The notes: generated by a model not told the origin, from the letters alone. A stretch of DNA of 64,000 nt from Nostoc mirabile CHAB5784 (GCF_020829645.1 NZ_JAIVFS010000004.1:62001-126000), one strand, 5' to 3'. Numbered from the stretch's first letter, positions 1 to 12,134 are shown. Program-made: numbers and translations.

Positions 1-1
1 T

Positions 2-1513
<1,512 letters not shown>

Positions 1514-1681
1514 ACCCGTAATTAAGCTGTTACGTATACAACTTGCATTATCAGGGCGCTCATGTTGCCCACCCCACAATCATATTGAAAAAAATATTAG
1601 TGCAAATTGAAGGCGCAACAGCTTAACATACAAAAACAGCCTTGATGCATTATAGTTTGTTTCCACTGGAGATTTTGGATA

Positions 1682-1963
1682 ATGCGTTCATTTCGCAAGT
1701 ACCACCGGACTCTGGCGATTATTTTGGCTTTACCGCTTGCTGTAACATTGTTAACTGGAATTGCAGCTACGCTGGTAGGTGAGTGGTCAGCTAACCTGGG
1801 AGTAGGGCGTAGTCTACTGCTTTCGATTCATCGTGGTGAAATATTTGGTTTACAAGGAATCTACCCGATTTTGAACGGAGTAGGACTATTGGGATTGTTG
1901 GTTACTGGATTAAGTATGACTAGTTTGTTTGGTAGAAAAAGGCCAAAATCCGAGAAGGATTAG
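1682..1963 (+). CDS. Small membrane protein, PepSY-associated TM type
   Basis: A 93-residue protein starting MRSFRKYHRTLAIILALPL. Two hydrophobic helices (about residues 10-32 and 60-82) flank a short loop with IHRGEIFG, and the C-terminus is basic. The N-terminal R-x-x-H-R-x-L-A pattern followed by a helix resembles the first helix of PepSY-associated membrane proteins, but no PepSY domain follows, so this is a short stand-alone form. Function is not known. It lies 169 bases after the hybrid kinase and convergent to the RTX gene. Confidence 0.75.
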   Translation: MRSFRKYHRTLAIILALPLAVTLLTGIAATLVGEWSANLGVGRSLLLSIHRGEIFGLQGIYPILNGVGLLGLLVTGLSMTSLFGRKRPKSEKD

Positions 1964-2112
1964 AAAAGACATACAGCACATTTCCAGGAAAGTGTTGTAC
2001 ACAAGCTGAGTTTCAAAGCCAATGACTTGCATTGAGCACTATCGTTTGAGAGATGCTAAAAATAGCACCTCGCAAACTTTACCGCTTGGTAATAGCAGAG
2101 CGCTAATAAAGA

Positions 2113-5100
2113 TTAAACAACCACAAAATTCTTTTCGGTTACTGATAATCCAGCAGATAATTGTGCAAATTGTACCTGAGTAAACCCAGACGCACTGCCA
2201 TCAAGGTCAAAGAACAATCCACCAGTAGCGCTGTTGTAGATAAATCGCTCTTCGCTAGTAGTTGCAGATGTTCCGAGAGTCAACTGACTTGTCTTAAGTG
2301 AACCTGATGATAAGCCGCCACCAAAGCCAGCAGCCGATATCTGAATCAGTTCATTAGTCGCGTTGAAGTCATAAATAGTATCAATACCTTCATTGAAACT
2401 ATTGAAAGCAAAGGTGTCAGTACCAGCTCCTCCAATTAGGCTATCATTACCTTTGCCACCAGTGAGGGTATCATTGCCATTACCACCTGTGAGTGTGTTC
2501 TTACCAGACGCACCAGAAGCTGTAAGAGAATCATTGCCATCGCCACCAGAGAGGAGATTATCGCCTGTTGAATAGTCAACAATTAAGCGATCGTTACCTG
2601 CACCACCGTCGAGCGTGTTATTACCAGAGACAGTATAAACTCCGTATGAGGAGTATAAGGAGGCTGAACCAGAGGCATTAAGAGAATCATTCCCATCGCC
2701 CCCAGAGAGTAGGTTATTGCCTGATGAATAGTTAGTTACTAAGTTATCATTACCAGCGCCACCATTGAGGGTGTTATTGCCAGAAACAGCATCAAGATAA
2801 AACTCGCCTCGATAGTCGTTGTAGTCACCAGAGATACTAAGAGAATCATTCCCATCGCCGCCAAAGAGCAGATTATTACCATTTGAATAGTAAGCACTCA
2901 AGTAATCTTTACCTGCACCGCCGAAAATCGTATTATTCCCACCTGCCCCATTTATCGTATCGTTACCATTGCTCCCCACAATCAAGTCATCGTACTCTGT
3001 ACATGAGATATTTAATCCTTCGATATTCTTGTAAGTAACGTGACTCGTGCCTGCTGTTATAGAGCCAGTGTTAGTAGCAGCATCGAATGTTGAAGTAATT
3101 CCGTCGCTAGTAGTATAGTTATACAACGACAACAAATCGTCACCTTTCCCTCCATCGATGGTATCGTTGCCGCTATTGCCCCCGTGGAGCGAATCGTTGC
3201 CATTGCTCCCCACAATCAAGTCGTCGTAGTCTGTAGCATAAATATTTAATCCTTCGATATTCTTGTAAGTAACGTGACTCGTGCCTGCTGTTATAGAGCC
3301 AGTGTTAGTAGCAGCATCGAATGTCGAAGTGATGCTCTGGGTTGCACTATAGTAAGAGAACGATAAGTAATCGTCACCAGCGCCCCCATCTATTGTATCT
3401 TTTCCACTAACGCTCCCATCTATTTTATCATTGCCATTGCTCCCCACAATCAAGTCATCGTACTCTGTACCTGAGATATTTAATTGTTCGATATTCTTGT
3501 AACTAACTTGATTCTTGCCTGCTGTTACCCTGCCAGTTTTAGTAGCAGCATCGAATGTCGAAGTAATTCCCCCAGTAGTATAGATACACGAGACTTCCAA
3601 TAAATCGTCACCTGTCCCTCCATCTACTGTTTGAGTTACTAAGTCAGAGGGGAAAGTATATAGAACCAAAGAGAAGGAATCATTGCCATCCCCTCCAGAG
3701 AGTAGGTTATTGCCAAACGCGCCATCAAACCTTCCAGAGTAGTCATAGTAGCTAGAGACAAAGAGAGAATCATTGCCATCGCCTCCAAACAACAGGTTAT
3801 CGCCTGTTGAATAGTTAGCACTTAAAGTATCGTCACCAGCACCACCATCGAGGGTGTTATTGCCAGAGGTGTCAAATCCGTACCTGTCAGAAGCGTAGCT
3901 AGAGGCACTAAGAGAATCATTGCCATCGCCTCCAGAGAGTAGGTTATCGCCTGTTGAATAGTCAGCACTTAAGTTATCATCACCAGCACCACCGTTGAGG
4001 GTGTTATTGCCAGAGGCGGCATTGGTATTTCCCCCGTCGTAGTCGATGTGAGTCCCAGAAGTGGAGAGATTATCATTGCCATCGTCCCCAGAGAGCAGGT
4101 TATTACCTGTTGAAGAGGTAGCACTCAATTGATCGTTACCAGCGCCACCGTTGAGGATATTATTGCTTGTTGAATAATCAACACTCAAGTAATCGTAACC
4201 TTCACCGCCAAAAATCGTATCGTTACCATAACTTGGATCATTTCCACTACTGCCGCCAAAAAGATAATCGTTGCCATTAGTCCCCACAATCAAGTCATCG
4301 TAGGTTGTACCTCTGATCTCTAATCGTTCTATATTTTCGTAGTTAACCTGATTCGTGCCTGCTGTAATCGAACCAATGTTAGTGGTTGCATTGAATGTCG
4401 AAGTCATTCTCCCCGTAGCATTGGTATAATACGCTTGTAAAAAATCATCACCTTTCCCTCCATCTACTGTTTGAGTTACTAAGAAAGAGGGGGCAGTAGA
4501 TGAAGCCCTCAAAGAAAAGCTGTCATTGCCATCCCCACCAGAAAGCAGGTTATCGCCTGTTGAACCCTCAACACTCAAGTAATCTTTACCAGCACCACCG
4601 TTAAGGGTGCTATTGCCTGTTGAATCCTCAGCATTCAATACATCGTCACCAGTACCACCAACGAGGGAGTTATTGCCCGTACTACCAATTAGGGTATCTT
4701 TCCCTGCACCACCAATGAGGGTATCATTTCCCGTACCACCCCGCAGCAAGTCGTTGCCACTTTTGCCGTCGATTTTGTCATTACCGCCCTGACCATTAAC
4801 TACATCATCTGAGTCGTCTAAACCCGTAATGTTGTTGGAGAGGTCATTGAGGAAAGTTACCGTGTTTTTGATGCCCAGCTTAGTTTCAGTGGAGTTGGCA
4901 TCAAAGACATCAAAGCTGTCGGTGATACTAGTTTGCCCATTAAACAGGATATTGCCAATCGCTGGTGTTGCTCCAGAAGCTTTCTGGTTCTCCAAGTTTT
5001 CTAATTTGAAGTTTTGCAGAATGACTATGGGTTCACCTACCCCTTCAAACGCAATTTCCAGATTGCTGCCATTCTGAGTAAGCAGCAAATTTTCGGCACC

Positions 5101-5376
5101 AAAGAAGTCATATCCCTCGAATTTTAAGGTATCCACTTCCGCAGTGACTGCTGCTGTCGGGTTTGTTCCTTTACCGACGCCACCGAAATCGGTGATAATA
5201 TCAGTGCCGTTGAACACGTCAACGAATTTAAACTTATCCTTGCCGCCACCACCAGTCAAAGTGTCGTTGCCATTAGTAGCTGTGATGGTATCGTTGCCTG
5301 CAAGACCCTTAATCGTGTCCGCTAACTCGCTGCCGACTAGCGTATCATTACCCTTGGTTCCAATTATATTTGCCAT
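2113..5376 (-). CDS. Large RTX / haemolysin-type calcium-binding repeat protein
   Basis: 1087 residues built largely of glycine- and aspartate-rich nonapeptides of the GGxGxDxLx type (for example GGAGKDTLIGG, GGKGNDSLIGG), the hallmark of calcium-binding beta-roll (RTX) domains. It begins MANIIGTKGNDTLVG without a Sec signal and ends in a non-repetitive tail (NEGIDTIYDFN to NFVVV), as in type I secreted RTX proteins whose export signal is C-terminal. Mid-protein there are larger near-identical modules of about 60-70 residues containing TSTFDAATNTGSITAGTS and YDDLIVGSNGND, which must have arisen by recent internal duplication. No catalytic domain is visible; a surface or extracellular structural protein is likely. 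No transporter gene is adjacent. Confidence 0.9.
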   Translation of the reverse strand: MANIIGTKGNDTLVGSELADTIKGLAGNDTITATNGNDTLTGGGGKDKFKFVDVFNGTDIITDFGGVGKGTNPTAAVTAEVDTLKFEGYDFFGAENLLLTQNGSNLEIAFEGVGEPIVILQNFKLENLENQKASGATPAIGNILFNGQTSITDSFDVFDANSTETKLGIKNTVTFLNDLSNNITGLDDSDDVVNGQGGNDKIDGKSGNDLLRGGTGNDTLIGGAGKDTLIGSTGNNSLVGGTGDDVLNAEDSTGNSTLNGGAGKDYLSVEGSTGDNLLSGGDGNDSFSLRASSTAPSFLVTQTVDGGKGDDFLQAYYTNATGRMTSTFNATTNIGSITAGTNQVNYENIERLEIRGTTYDDLIVGTNGNDYLFGGSSGNDPSYGNDTIFGGEGYDYLSVDYSTSNNILNGGAGNDQLSATSSTGNNLLSGDDGNDNLSTSGTHIDYDGGNTNAASGNNTLNGGAGDDNLSADYSTGDNLLSGGDGNDSLSASSYASDRYGFDTSGNNTLDGGAGDDTLSANYSTGDNLLFGGDGNDSLFVSSYYDYSGRFDGAFGNNLLSGGDGNDSFSLVLYTFPSDLVTQTVDGGTGDDLLEVSCIYTTGGITSTFDAATKTGRVTAGKNQVSYKNIEQLNISGTEYDDLIVGSNGNDKIDGSVSGKDTIDGGAGDDYLSFSYYSATQSITSTFDAATNTGSITAGTSHVTYKNIEGLNIYATDYDDLIVGSNGNDSLHGGNSGNDTIDGGKGDDLLSLYNYTTSDGITSTFDAATNTGSITAGTSHVTYKNIEGLNISCTEYDDLIVGSNGNDTINGAGGNNTIFGGAGKDYLSAYYSNGNNLLFGGDGNDSLSISGDYNDYRGEFYLDAVSGNNTLNGGAGNDNLVTNYSSGNNLLSGGDGNDSLNASGSASLYSSYGVYTVSGNNTLDGGAGNDRLIVDYSTGDNLLSGGDGNDSLTASGASGKNTLTGGNGNDTLTGGKGNDSLIGGAGTDTFAFNSFNEGIDTIYDFNATNELIQISAAGFGGGLSSGSLKTSQLTLGTSATTSEERFIYNSATGGLFFDLDGSASGFTQVQFAQLSAGLSVTEKNFVVV

Positions 5377-5392
5377 AACTTTTACTATTTAA

Positions 5393-6036
5393 ATCAATTT
5401 TTTCAGTAACTTCAGTTGTCAATTTGCTATAAGCGCTATTTTCGGGCACAAAAATTCGCCTCAAGGGTGATGCTTTCGGCATATTTTACTGGGCTAATTT
5501 TGCGACTCACTTCAAGTTTTGGTTTCGGTTTAGGAGTGTTATTGAGCCAACGCTCTTGCATTTAACAGAGGTTAATTGAGGAATTATGCAAGAGCCGAAG
5601 AATCGTTTCTTCTTAGAGGATGTTTGAAAAGTTTTAGGGAGTCAAAAATTAAGCCACTCGCCTCACCATAATACGGAGCATAGCTATAAGCTTTGCAGGA
5701 TAAGCACTACAGCTTTTAAAGCTATTGAACAGTGTCGGGATGGGGCAGGCGATTGTCCTTGGTGCAATGCAGCGTAGCTTCTTGCCGCCGTAGGCATCGC
5801 TGCAAACAAAGTTGAGCGCCCTGTGCAATGGCTTATCCTTCTCTAAGAAACCGCATTTGCTTGGGGTTGGGGAATAAGCTCAAAACCCAATTGCTTTGCC
5901 CTTTTGTGGAGATTGTTGACTGTTCGCTCACGATAGTACTGTTCATAATCTGTGCAAAAATCGGAAAACCCTCTTTCCCCCAGCTAAGTACAGCATTTCA
6001 TTAATTCGTAGCGAATTAAATTTGGCAATACCCTGC
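5393..6036. other. Gene-poor stretch with repeat and IS-end debris
   Basis: No convincing gene is seen. At about 5615 there is GAGGATGTTTGAAAAGTTTT, which resembles one end of the IS5-like element at 50413-50555, but the matching second end was not found. Around 5765-5800 lies a copy of the palindromic GTAGCTTCTTGCCGCCGTAGGCATCG-type repeat that recurs elsewhere in the window. The rest looks like decayed intergenic DNA. Confidence 0.5.
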
Positions 6037-6193
6037 AATGCCAATGCATCGGCTGACAATGCCAATGCATCGGCTGACAATGCCAACGCATCGCCTGACA
6101 ATGCCAACGCATCGGCTGACAATGCCAACGCATCGGCTGACAATGCCAATGCATCGCCTGACAATGCCAACGCATCGGCTGACAATGCCAATG
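6037..6193. repeat. 21-bp tandem repeat array, 7.5 copies
   Basis: Seven units of 21 bp (6037-6183) plus a 10-base partial unit (6184-6193). Units vary at two positions (CCAATGC/CCAACGC, TCGGCTGAC/TCGCCTGAC). Because 21 is divisible by three, all six frames can stay open and give artificial peptides; these are not genes. The array is interrupted at its right end by the MITE at 6194-6327. Other arrays with the same 21-bp period but unrelated sequence lie at 9076-9264 and 62291-62521. Confidence 0.95.
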
Positions 6194-6327
6194 CAATACG
6201 GTTCGGTTAAGGTGCATAGGCCTTAAAGATCCCCCTTAGTCCCCCTTAAAAAGGGGGAAATAGAGCCATTTTTAGCCCCCCTTAAAAAGGGGGGTTGGGG
6301 GGATCGAGTCTTATCCGAACCGTATTG
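6194..6327. mobile_element. MITE copy 1, 134 bp, 10-bp target duplication
   Basis: Terminal inverted repeats CAATACGGTTCGGTTAAG at the left and its near-complement CTTATCCGAACCGTATTG at the right. The 10 bases AATGCCAATG occur directly before (6184-6193) and directly after (6328-6337), a target duplication. The interior is a GATCCCCC...GGGGGATC palindromic repeat (about 6226-6306) like those at 31053-31121 and 60298-60382. Three more members of the family, with the same ends and 10-bp duplications, are at 27526, 40288 and 49988. It inserted into the 21-bp repeat array. Confidence 0.85.
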
Positions 6328-6344
6328 AATGCCAATGCGTCAAA

Positions 6345-6921
6345 GTGGATAACCAGCAAGATGCACCACCAACTACTTCTGTTATCGGTATTGATGTAGG
6401 CTTGGAATATTTCTACTCTGATTCTTTGGGCAACCATGAAGAAAACCCCAGATATCTACGCAAGGCGGAACTTGATATCAAGCGGGTTCAACGTAATATT
6501 TACAAGAAGAAAAAAGGGTCATCTGGTAGAAGAAAAGCGCGTGGTGTTTATGCGCGTAAACATTTAAAAGTAACAAGACAAAGGAATGAACACGCCTTAC
6601 TACTGGCGCGTAACTTAACCCTGGCTAACGCGCTTGGTAGTCTTGGAAGATTTAAATATTTCCGGCATGGTAAGAAACCACAAGCTAGCCAAAAGCATTA
6701 GTGATGCGTCTTGGTACAACTTTCGTCAGTGGCTCGAATACTTTGGAAAGAAGTTTGGGAGAGAAATAATTGCGATTCCTCCCCACTTCACGAGTCAAGA
6801 ATGTAGTAATTGTGGTGCTAAAGTCCAGAAATCTCTCAGCACTAGAACTCATTCTTGTCCACGTTGCGGATATATAGAACAACGCGATGTGAATGCTGCC
6901 AAAGTAATTTTAAGGAAATAA
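6345..6921 (+). pseudogene. tnpB: Broken TnpB (IS200/IS605-type RNA-guided nuclease), 5'-truncated and frameshifted
   Basis: Two overlapping frames together give the C-terminal half of TnpB. The first (from 6345) has the RuvC-I Asp in VIGIDVGLEYF and the basic helix region KRVQRNIYKKKKGSSGRRKAR. The frame then shifts near 6630, and the second (6634-6921) has the RuvC-II Glu in VVLEDLNISGMVRNH, the zinc ribbon CSNCGAK...CPRCGY and the RuvC-III Asp in RDVNAAKVIL. About the first half of a normal protein of some 400 residues is missing; the MITE and the 21-bp array stand in its place. All three catalytic acids survive but in two frames, so it is inactive as a single protein. No tnpA is next to it. 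Any right-end element or omega-RNA would lie just after 6800. Confidence 0.88.
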
Positions 6922-7166
6922 ATTACCCAAATAAACGAACCACAGAGACACAGAGAACACAGAGGAATGAGGAGGAGAGAGCTTTTTCGTTAATTTTTGA
7001 GTATTTTTTTATTTGGAAGTCCCTTATGCAACGCCGTAATTCGTAATTCGTAATGGGGATTTATACCCCGCCATAAAACTTACGGCTTGTTATTTGCTCT
7101 TTACTTAAACCCAGAGAGTTTGGTAAATCCTGATGGGCGATGGCTGCGACAAGCCGCTAAGAGCGT

Positions 7167-7814
7167 CTAGGCAATGTACAAAAACAGAGATTGAACAGTT
7201 AAATCCTTCTGGGTAATGGTGAAGTTACGCTGTTCTGCTGTGGCAATGAATGAAACGATCGCTTCACATGCCACGGCTACGGTTAACATTACCAGGTTTC
7301 GTGTCAGGGGATAATCACAGACATCATCATTCACCTCGGAAGGAACGCGATAAACGTCATTCCAAATCACTTCTGCATAATCAGTCGATAGCCCAGCATG
7401 AAGACAAGGAGTGCTTAGTTGTTCTGCATAATCTTTCACTGCTTGACGTGCCACACTATTGTCAAAAACATCGACAATTAGCTGGCTGTCTTTGAGTAGT
7501 TGGGTTGTATTTGCTGATGTCAACTCCTTTGTTTTAGCATCAACTTTAGTACCAATTGCTCGATATAAATTGTTCGCCAAGATTTTCGCTTTGAAGGCTC
7601 CAACATCAGAACGGTAGTAAGGCTGAGTCGAAAGGTTACGCTCCTCAATGCGATCGCGATCAATCACTGTAAGTTGATCAAAACCAGACCGAGCTAAGTT
7701 TTCCGCAATGTTAGCTCCTAATGCTCCAGCGCCACAAATTGTTACAGAATAATTTTTTAGCTTTGCCATCACAGCATTGCTGCGGTAAAGCTGTTCGTGA
7801 AAAAACATACTCAT
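7167..7814 (-). CDS. ThiF/MoeB/E1-like adenylating enzyme of the Ro cluster
   Basis: 215 residues forming a Rossmann-type ThiF fold: nucleotide loop ICGAGALGANIAENLARSG, DRDRIEERNLSTQ (acid plus Arg for ATP, conserved NL), Lys in GAFKAKILANNL and Asp in IVDVFDNSVAR. These are the ATP-binding residues of E1-like enzymes that adenylate the C-terminal Gly of ubiquitin-like or sulfur-carrier proteins. No zinc CxxC pairs are seen. Cys in TPCLHAG and in DDVCDYPLTRN are candidate thioester residues. It is the last gene of the minus-strand Ro cluster, 42 bases after the 281-codon frame. Its likely substrate would be a small beta-grasp protein, and the 69-residue protein at 12402-12611 is a candidate. 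The start has no clear ribosome site and follows a TAATTCG repeat. Confidence 0.85.
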   Translation of the reverse strand: MSMFFHEQLYRSNAVMAKLKNYSVTICGAGALGANIAENLARSGFDQLTVIDRDRIEERNLSTQPYYRSDVGAFKAKILANNLYRAIGTKVDAKTKELTSANTTQLLKDSQLIVDVFDNSVARQAVKDYAEQLSTPCLHAGLSTDYAEVIWNDVYRVPSEVNDDVCDYPLTRNLVMLTVAVACEAIVSFIATAEQRNFTITQKDLTVQSLFLYIA

Positions 7815-7815
7815 A

Positions 7816-7850
7816 ATAATTCGTAATTCGTAATTCGTAATTCGTAATTA
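7816..7850. repeat. Heptamer short tandem repeat TAATTCG
   Basis: About four copies of the 7-bp unit between the ThiF-like gene and its upstream neighbour. The same unit, in either orientation, recurs at about 12620-12655, 39231-39262 and 54633-54667. Such heptamer arrays are typical of Nostocales intergenic DNA. Confidence 0.85.
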
Positions 7851-7856
7851 ATACAC

Positions 7857-8690
7857 TCACCACTCTTGATGTTCCATTACACCTACTAAGGATTGCAAGT
7901 CAAAATCGCGATCGCGTCCACTCAGACAAATGCCAGAACTGACAACTGTCAAGTCAGCTTTAGCGATCGCACTAGTGTGGCGAACACCATCAGCAGTTGT
8001 CCAATCAACTGTCCAATAATCGCCGCGATCTTGGAATTGATTTAAGGTACCGCCGCCCATCCGCAATGCCTTTTTCAGTCGCTTTTCATCCTGTTGGGGT
8101 TGAGTAAAGCCCTCAATGCGCCGCGTTGCTAATTCATACACTGTGCGGATTTCTGGAGTGATGCCCTTAAACTGTAATTCCTCAGCAGAAGTAAGTTGCT
8201 TAACGGCAGATTGCAGAGTTTCAGAAATTGCCGGATCTGTACGGCGATCAACTTCCTCGAACCAGCATGACTGTCCATTCCAACGGGCAATAATTTGCTC
8301 AAAGGTAACGCCCTCGGTAACTAGGTGGACTGCGATCGGCTTAACTACCTTCAACCGTTGACGCATATCTACTTCATTTACAGGGTATGCTAACCAAGTT
8401 TGTTTTTGCAGTTGATGTGCTAACCGCAGTCGTATTTGGGGAAAGTGTTGCAAGTATTCCGCAATCTGGGGTAAGTCTGCTTCTTCTACAACCGTTGCTG
8501 TTTTCTCATCCACAGCCTGAAAAATGCCCCAACCTTCAAATTTACTAGGCTTTGGGCTGAAGGTGTAGATCATCCCGGCTACCCGTGTGCGAACTCGTCC
8601 ACCTTTGACACAGGGCGCGAGGAATTGGGTTGTAGACAATTGTGCTTGTGCGATCGCAATTTGGTTGATTAGCTTAAATATGTTAGTCAT
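7857..8690 (-). CDS. Unrecognised protein of the Ro cluster (277 residues)
   Basis: I do not recognise a family. The chosen start is the ATG giving MTNIFKLINQIAIAQ; a TTG four codons upstream is possible. There is no signal peptide or membrane helix. The N-terminal half (CVKGGRVRTRVAGMIYTF, then WGIFQAVDEKTATVVEEA) looks like a compact beta-rich domain, the middle is charged and helical, and the end (YWTVDWTTADGVRHTSAI...GICLSGRDRDFDLQSLVGVME) is again beta-rich. It sits between the rRNA-mimic RNA (8782-8987) and the ThiF-like gene, 42 bases from the latter, so the pair is probably co-transcribed. A partner or substrate-handling role for the E1-like enzyme is only a guess from position. Confidence 0.75.
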   Translation of the reverse strand: MTNIFKLINQIAIAQAQLSTTQFLAPCVKGGRVRTRVAGMIYTFSPKPSKFEGWGIFQAVDEKTATVVEEADLPQIAEYLQHFPQIRLRLAHQLQKQTWLAYPVNEVDMRQRLKVVKPIAVHLVTEGVTFEQIIARWNGQSCWFEEVDRRTDPAISETLQSAVKQLTSAEELQFKGITPEIRTVYELATRRIEGFTQPQQDEKRLKKALRMGGGTLNQFQDRGDYWTVDWTTADGVRHTSAIAKADLTVVSSGICLSGRDRDFDLQSLVGVMEHQEW

Positions 8691-8781
8691 AACTAATGCC
8701 AATTTTCAAAAATAAGGCTACCAATGCAACCCTAGAAACCGTTATGAAATCTCACTTTCTTAATTACGAATTAATATAATT

Positions 8782-8987
8782 CTGCGTGCAAGTTGGTGGA
8801 GCATTGCGTGTTCTCAGTTACTAGAGGGACTCCACTGGTGAGTTGTTACACACTCTTTTAAGGATGGCTACTTTTAAGCCAACCTCCCAGGTTCTTCGCA
8901 CTCCCCGTTCACACACGCCCACTGCATTTGACAGTGTTACCTTTCCTCTCGTACTAGTATGTAGGCTCCACGAGTTGGGACACGCAG
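8782..8987 (-). ncRNA. Y-like RNA carrying 23S rRNA GTPase-centre and sarcin-ricin loop mimics
   Basis: Read 5' to 3' on the minus strand. Outer helix: CTGCGTGT (8980-8987) with GCACGCAG (8782-8789). Internal loop: CCCAACTC against CAACTT. Inner helix: GTGGAGC (8965-8971) with GCTCCAC (8796-8802), perfect. Above it come CTACATACT and the universal sarcin-ricin core AGTACGAGAGGA (8944-8955), a CACTG/CAGTG hairpin with a 7-base loop, a helix GCGTGT/ACACGC, and at 8835-8890 a full copy of the GTPase-associated centre fold: closing helix CTGG/CCAG, first hairpin GGCTTAAAAGTAGCC and second hairpin with GTGTAACAACTC. From memory about three quarters of this part is identical to E. coli 23S 1056-1107, and the closing helix is a compensated swap of CCAG/CTGG. 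It shares its stem with four other RNAs in this cluster, fitting a Ro-bound Y RNA. It precedes the unrecognised 277-residue gene. Confidence 0.85.
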
Positions 8988-9075
8988 GATATATACTACA
9001 TTACACTACAATAAAGACTTGTTACTTTCCAGATTGCAAGAAATGGGCTAGTCCTATTTACCTATAATTCTCATG

Positions 9076-9264
9076 AATGAGTCTTTGATACTCGTGAATG
9101 AGTCTTTGATACTCGTGAATGAGTCTTTGAACTCCGTTAATGAGTCTTTGAACTCCGTTAATGAGTCTTTGAACTCCGTTAATGAGTCTTTGAACTCCGT
9201 TAATGAGTCTTTGATACTCGTGAATGAGTCTTTGAACTCCGTTAATGAGTCTTTGATACTCGCC
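9076..9264. repeat. 21-bp tandem repeat array, 9 copies
   Basis: Nine units of 21 bp, each beginning AATGAGTCTTTGA and ending in one of two variants, TACTCGTG (A) or ACTCCGTT (B). The order on the plus strand is A A B B B B A B A, the last A ending in CGCC. Open frames across it on both strands are by-products of the period. It lies between the TROVE gene and the rRNA-mimic RNA. Confidence 0.95.
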
Positions 9265-9321
9265 GAGTAAATAAATATGGTGCATTATGCCAAAGGCTAA
9301 CGCACCCTTGTATTTTAGAAC

Positions 9322-10767
<1,446 letters not shown>

Positions 10768-10850
10768 TTAAGAATTTTGGATTTTGGATTTTGGATTTTA
10801 GATTGCAATCCAAAATTGAAGGAGGCAGATGTTGCACGCGAGGCGATATC

Positions 10851-10922
10851 ACCGCGCAAGTTGTAGAAGCATTGTGTATAACTTATTCAGAGTTATGTAA
10901 GCTTCTGCGATCGGGGCGCGGC
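10851..10922 (-). ncRNA. Y-like RNA with a Phe-type anticodon-arm head
   Basis: The smallest member of the set. Outer helix GCCGCGC (10916-10922) with GCGCGGT (10851-10857); internal loop 5' CCCGATCGC and 3' ACAACTT; inner helix AGAAGC with GCTTCT. The head is one hairpin, ATAACT-CTGAATA-AGTTAT (10878-10896): a 7-base loop with U33 and GAA in the anticodon place, as in the anticodon arm of tRNA-Phe. The CCCGA and ACTTG motifs match the Ro-binding strands of animal Y RNAs as I recall them. It lies just upstream of the TROVE gene, the usual place for a bacterial Y RNA. Confidence 0.75.
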
Positions 10923-11047
10923 AACAACTGCCAATTAATAAAATTGAATTTTTAGATAGTAGTCCTAATTCATCTATGAAATCCTCTATATTTTTTCTTC
11001 TCTTCGCGGCCTTCGTGTCCTTCTCTGCGGGACGCGGTTCGTTTAAA

Positions 11048-11428
<381 letters not shown>

Positions 11429-11478
11429 AGCAACCTCCAATGAGTCGCTGTTAACTCATAGTTGATAATGAATAAAAT

Positions 11479-11606
<128 letters not shown>

Positions 11607-11642
11607 AAAATTTTAGTTGTGAGAAAGCTGATTTAAAATAAA

Positions 11643-12134
11643 TCAAATTTCTTTCTTATTACACTGCTGAATCCTGACAGCGTAAATTCTTCGACCTCTA
11701 TACATTGCGGCAGAACGATGAATTATACCTTTGACAACATCCGTCACATAATGAGTTGGTGGCGGTGGAAAATCTTCAAAGGTAATTAAATACCAAATCT
11801 CGTTTAGCTTCTGGTATTGATGATAATTATCAATGATGACAATATCAGTTTGTTCCTGCTTTAGCTTCTGCTTTCGAGGCACTTTCTCAGATGCACAAAG
11901 AATTCCAGTTTCAGGATGAATATAGAAGCGATCGCGATGGTTTGCATCTAGCTGAATTCGATACCCTCGATAAGGCTTGCTGTAAAAACCACCATCAATT
12001 ATTTCTACATACCGTTCAACGTAGTCCCACACATGGCTAACATCATTGAAATCACCTCTGTATTGAGTAAAGGTTATAGACAAATACGATTTAAATAATT
12101 TAAATTCCGCACAAGTTAGCAAAGCAGTTTTCAC
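11643..12134 (-). CDS. Unrecognised protein of the Ro cluster (up to 163 residues)
   Basis: No family recognised. It is soluble, rich in Tyr and His (GGFYSKPYRGYRIQLDANHR, DNYHQYQKLNEIWYLITFED, THYVTDVVKGIIHRSAAMY), probably an alpha/beta domain. The GTG that opens the longest frame (12134) falls inside the Y-like RNA at 12105-12241 and has no ribosome site, so either the RNA and the coding region overlap or translation starts later, for example at the TTG at 12083 (SITFTQYRGDF). Like its neighbours it has an RNA directly upstream and another (11479-11606) directly downstream. Confidence 0.7.
   Translation of the reverse strand: MKTALLTCAEFKLFKSYLSITFTQYRGDFNDVSHVWDYVERYVEIIDGGFYSKPYRGYRIQLDANHRDRFYIHPETGILCASEKVPRKQKLKQEQTDIVIIDNYHQYQKLNEIWYLITFEDFPPPPTHYVTDVVKGIIHRSAAMYRGRRIYAVRIQQCNKKEI

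Noticed and set aside
2393..5392. Plus-strand frames rich in Pro, Leu and Ser opposite the RTX gene
   Set aside because: They are antisense shadows of GGxGxD repeats.
5615..5640. A complete IS5-type element starting here
   Set aside because: Only one end (GAGGATGTTTGAAAAG) could be found; no partner end or transposase in the next kilobase.
5943..6226. Long open frames on both strands with NANASAD, ALSADALALSGDA and similar repeats
   Set aside because: They arise from a 21-bp tandem array whose length keeps all frames open; no ribosome site and no family.
8782..8987. The GAC and SRL matches as a scrap of a 23S gene
   Set aside because: The two elements are far apart in 23S and in the opposite order, the intervening rRNA is missing, and the closing helix carries compensatory changes.
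9058..9285. Open frames through NESLILV / QRLINGV repeats
   Set aside because: Same cause: a 21-bp period array, open on both strands.
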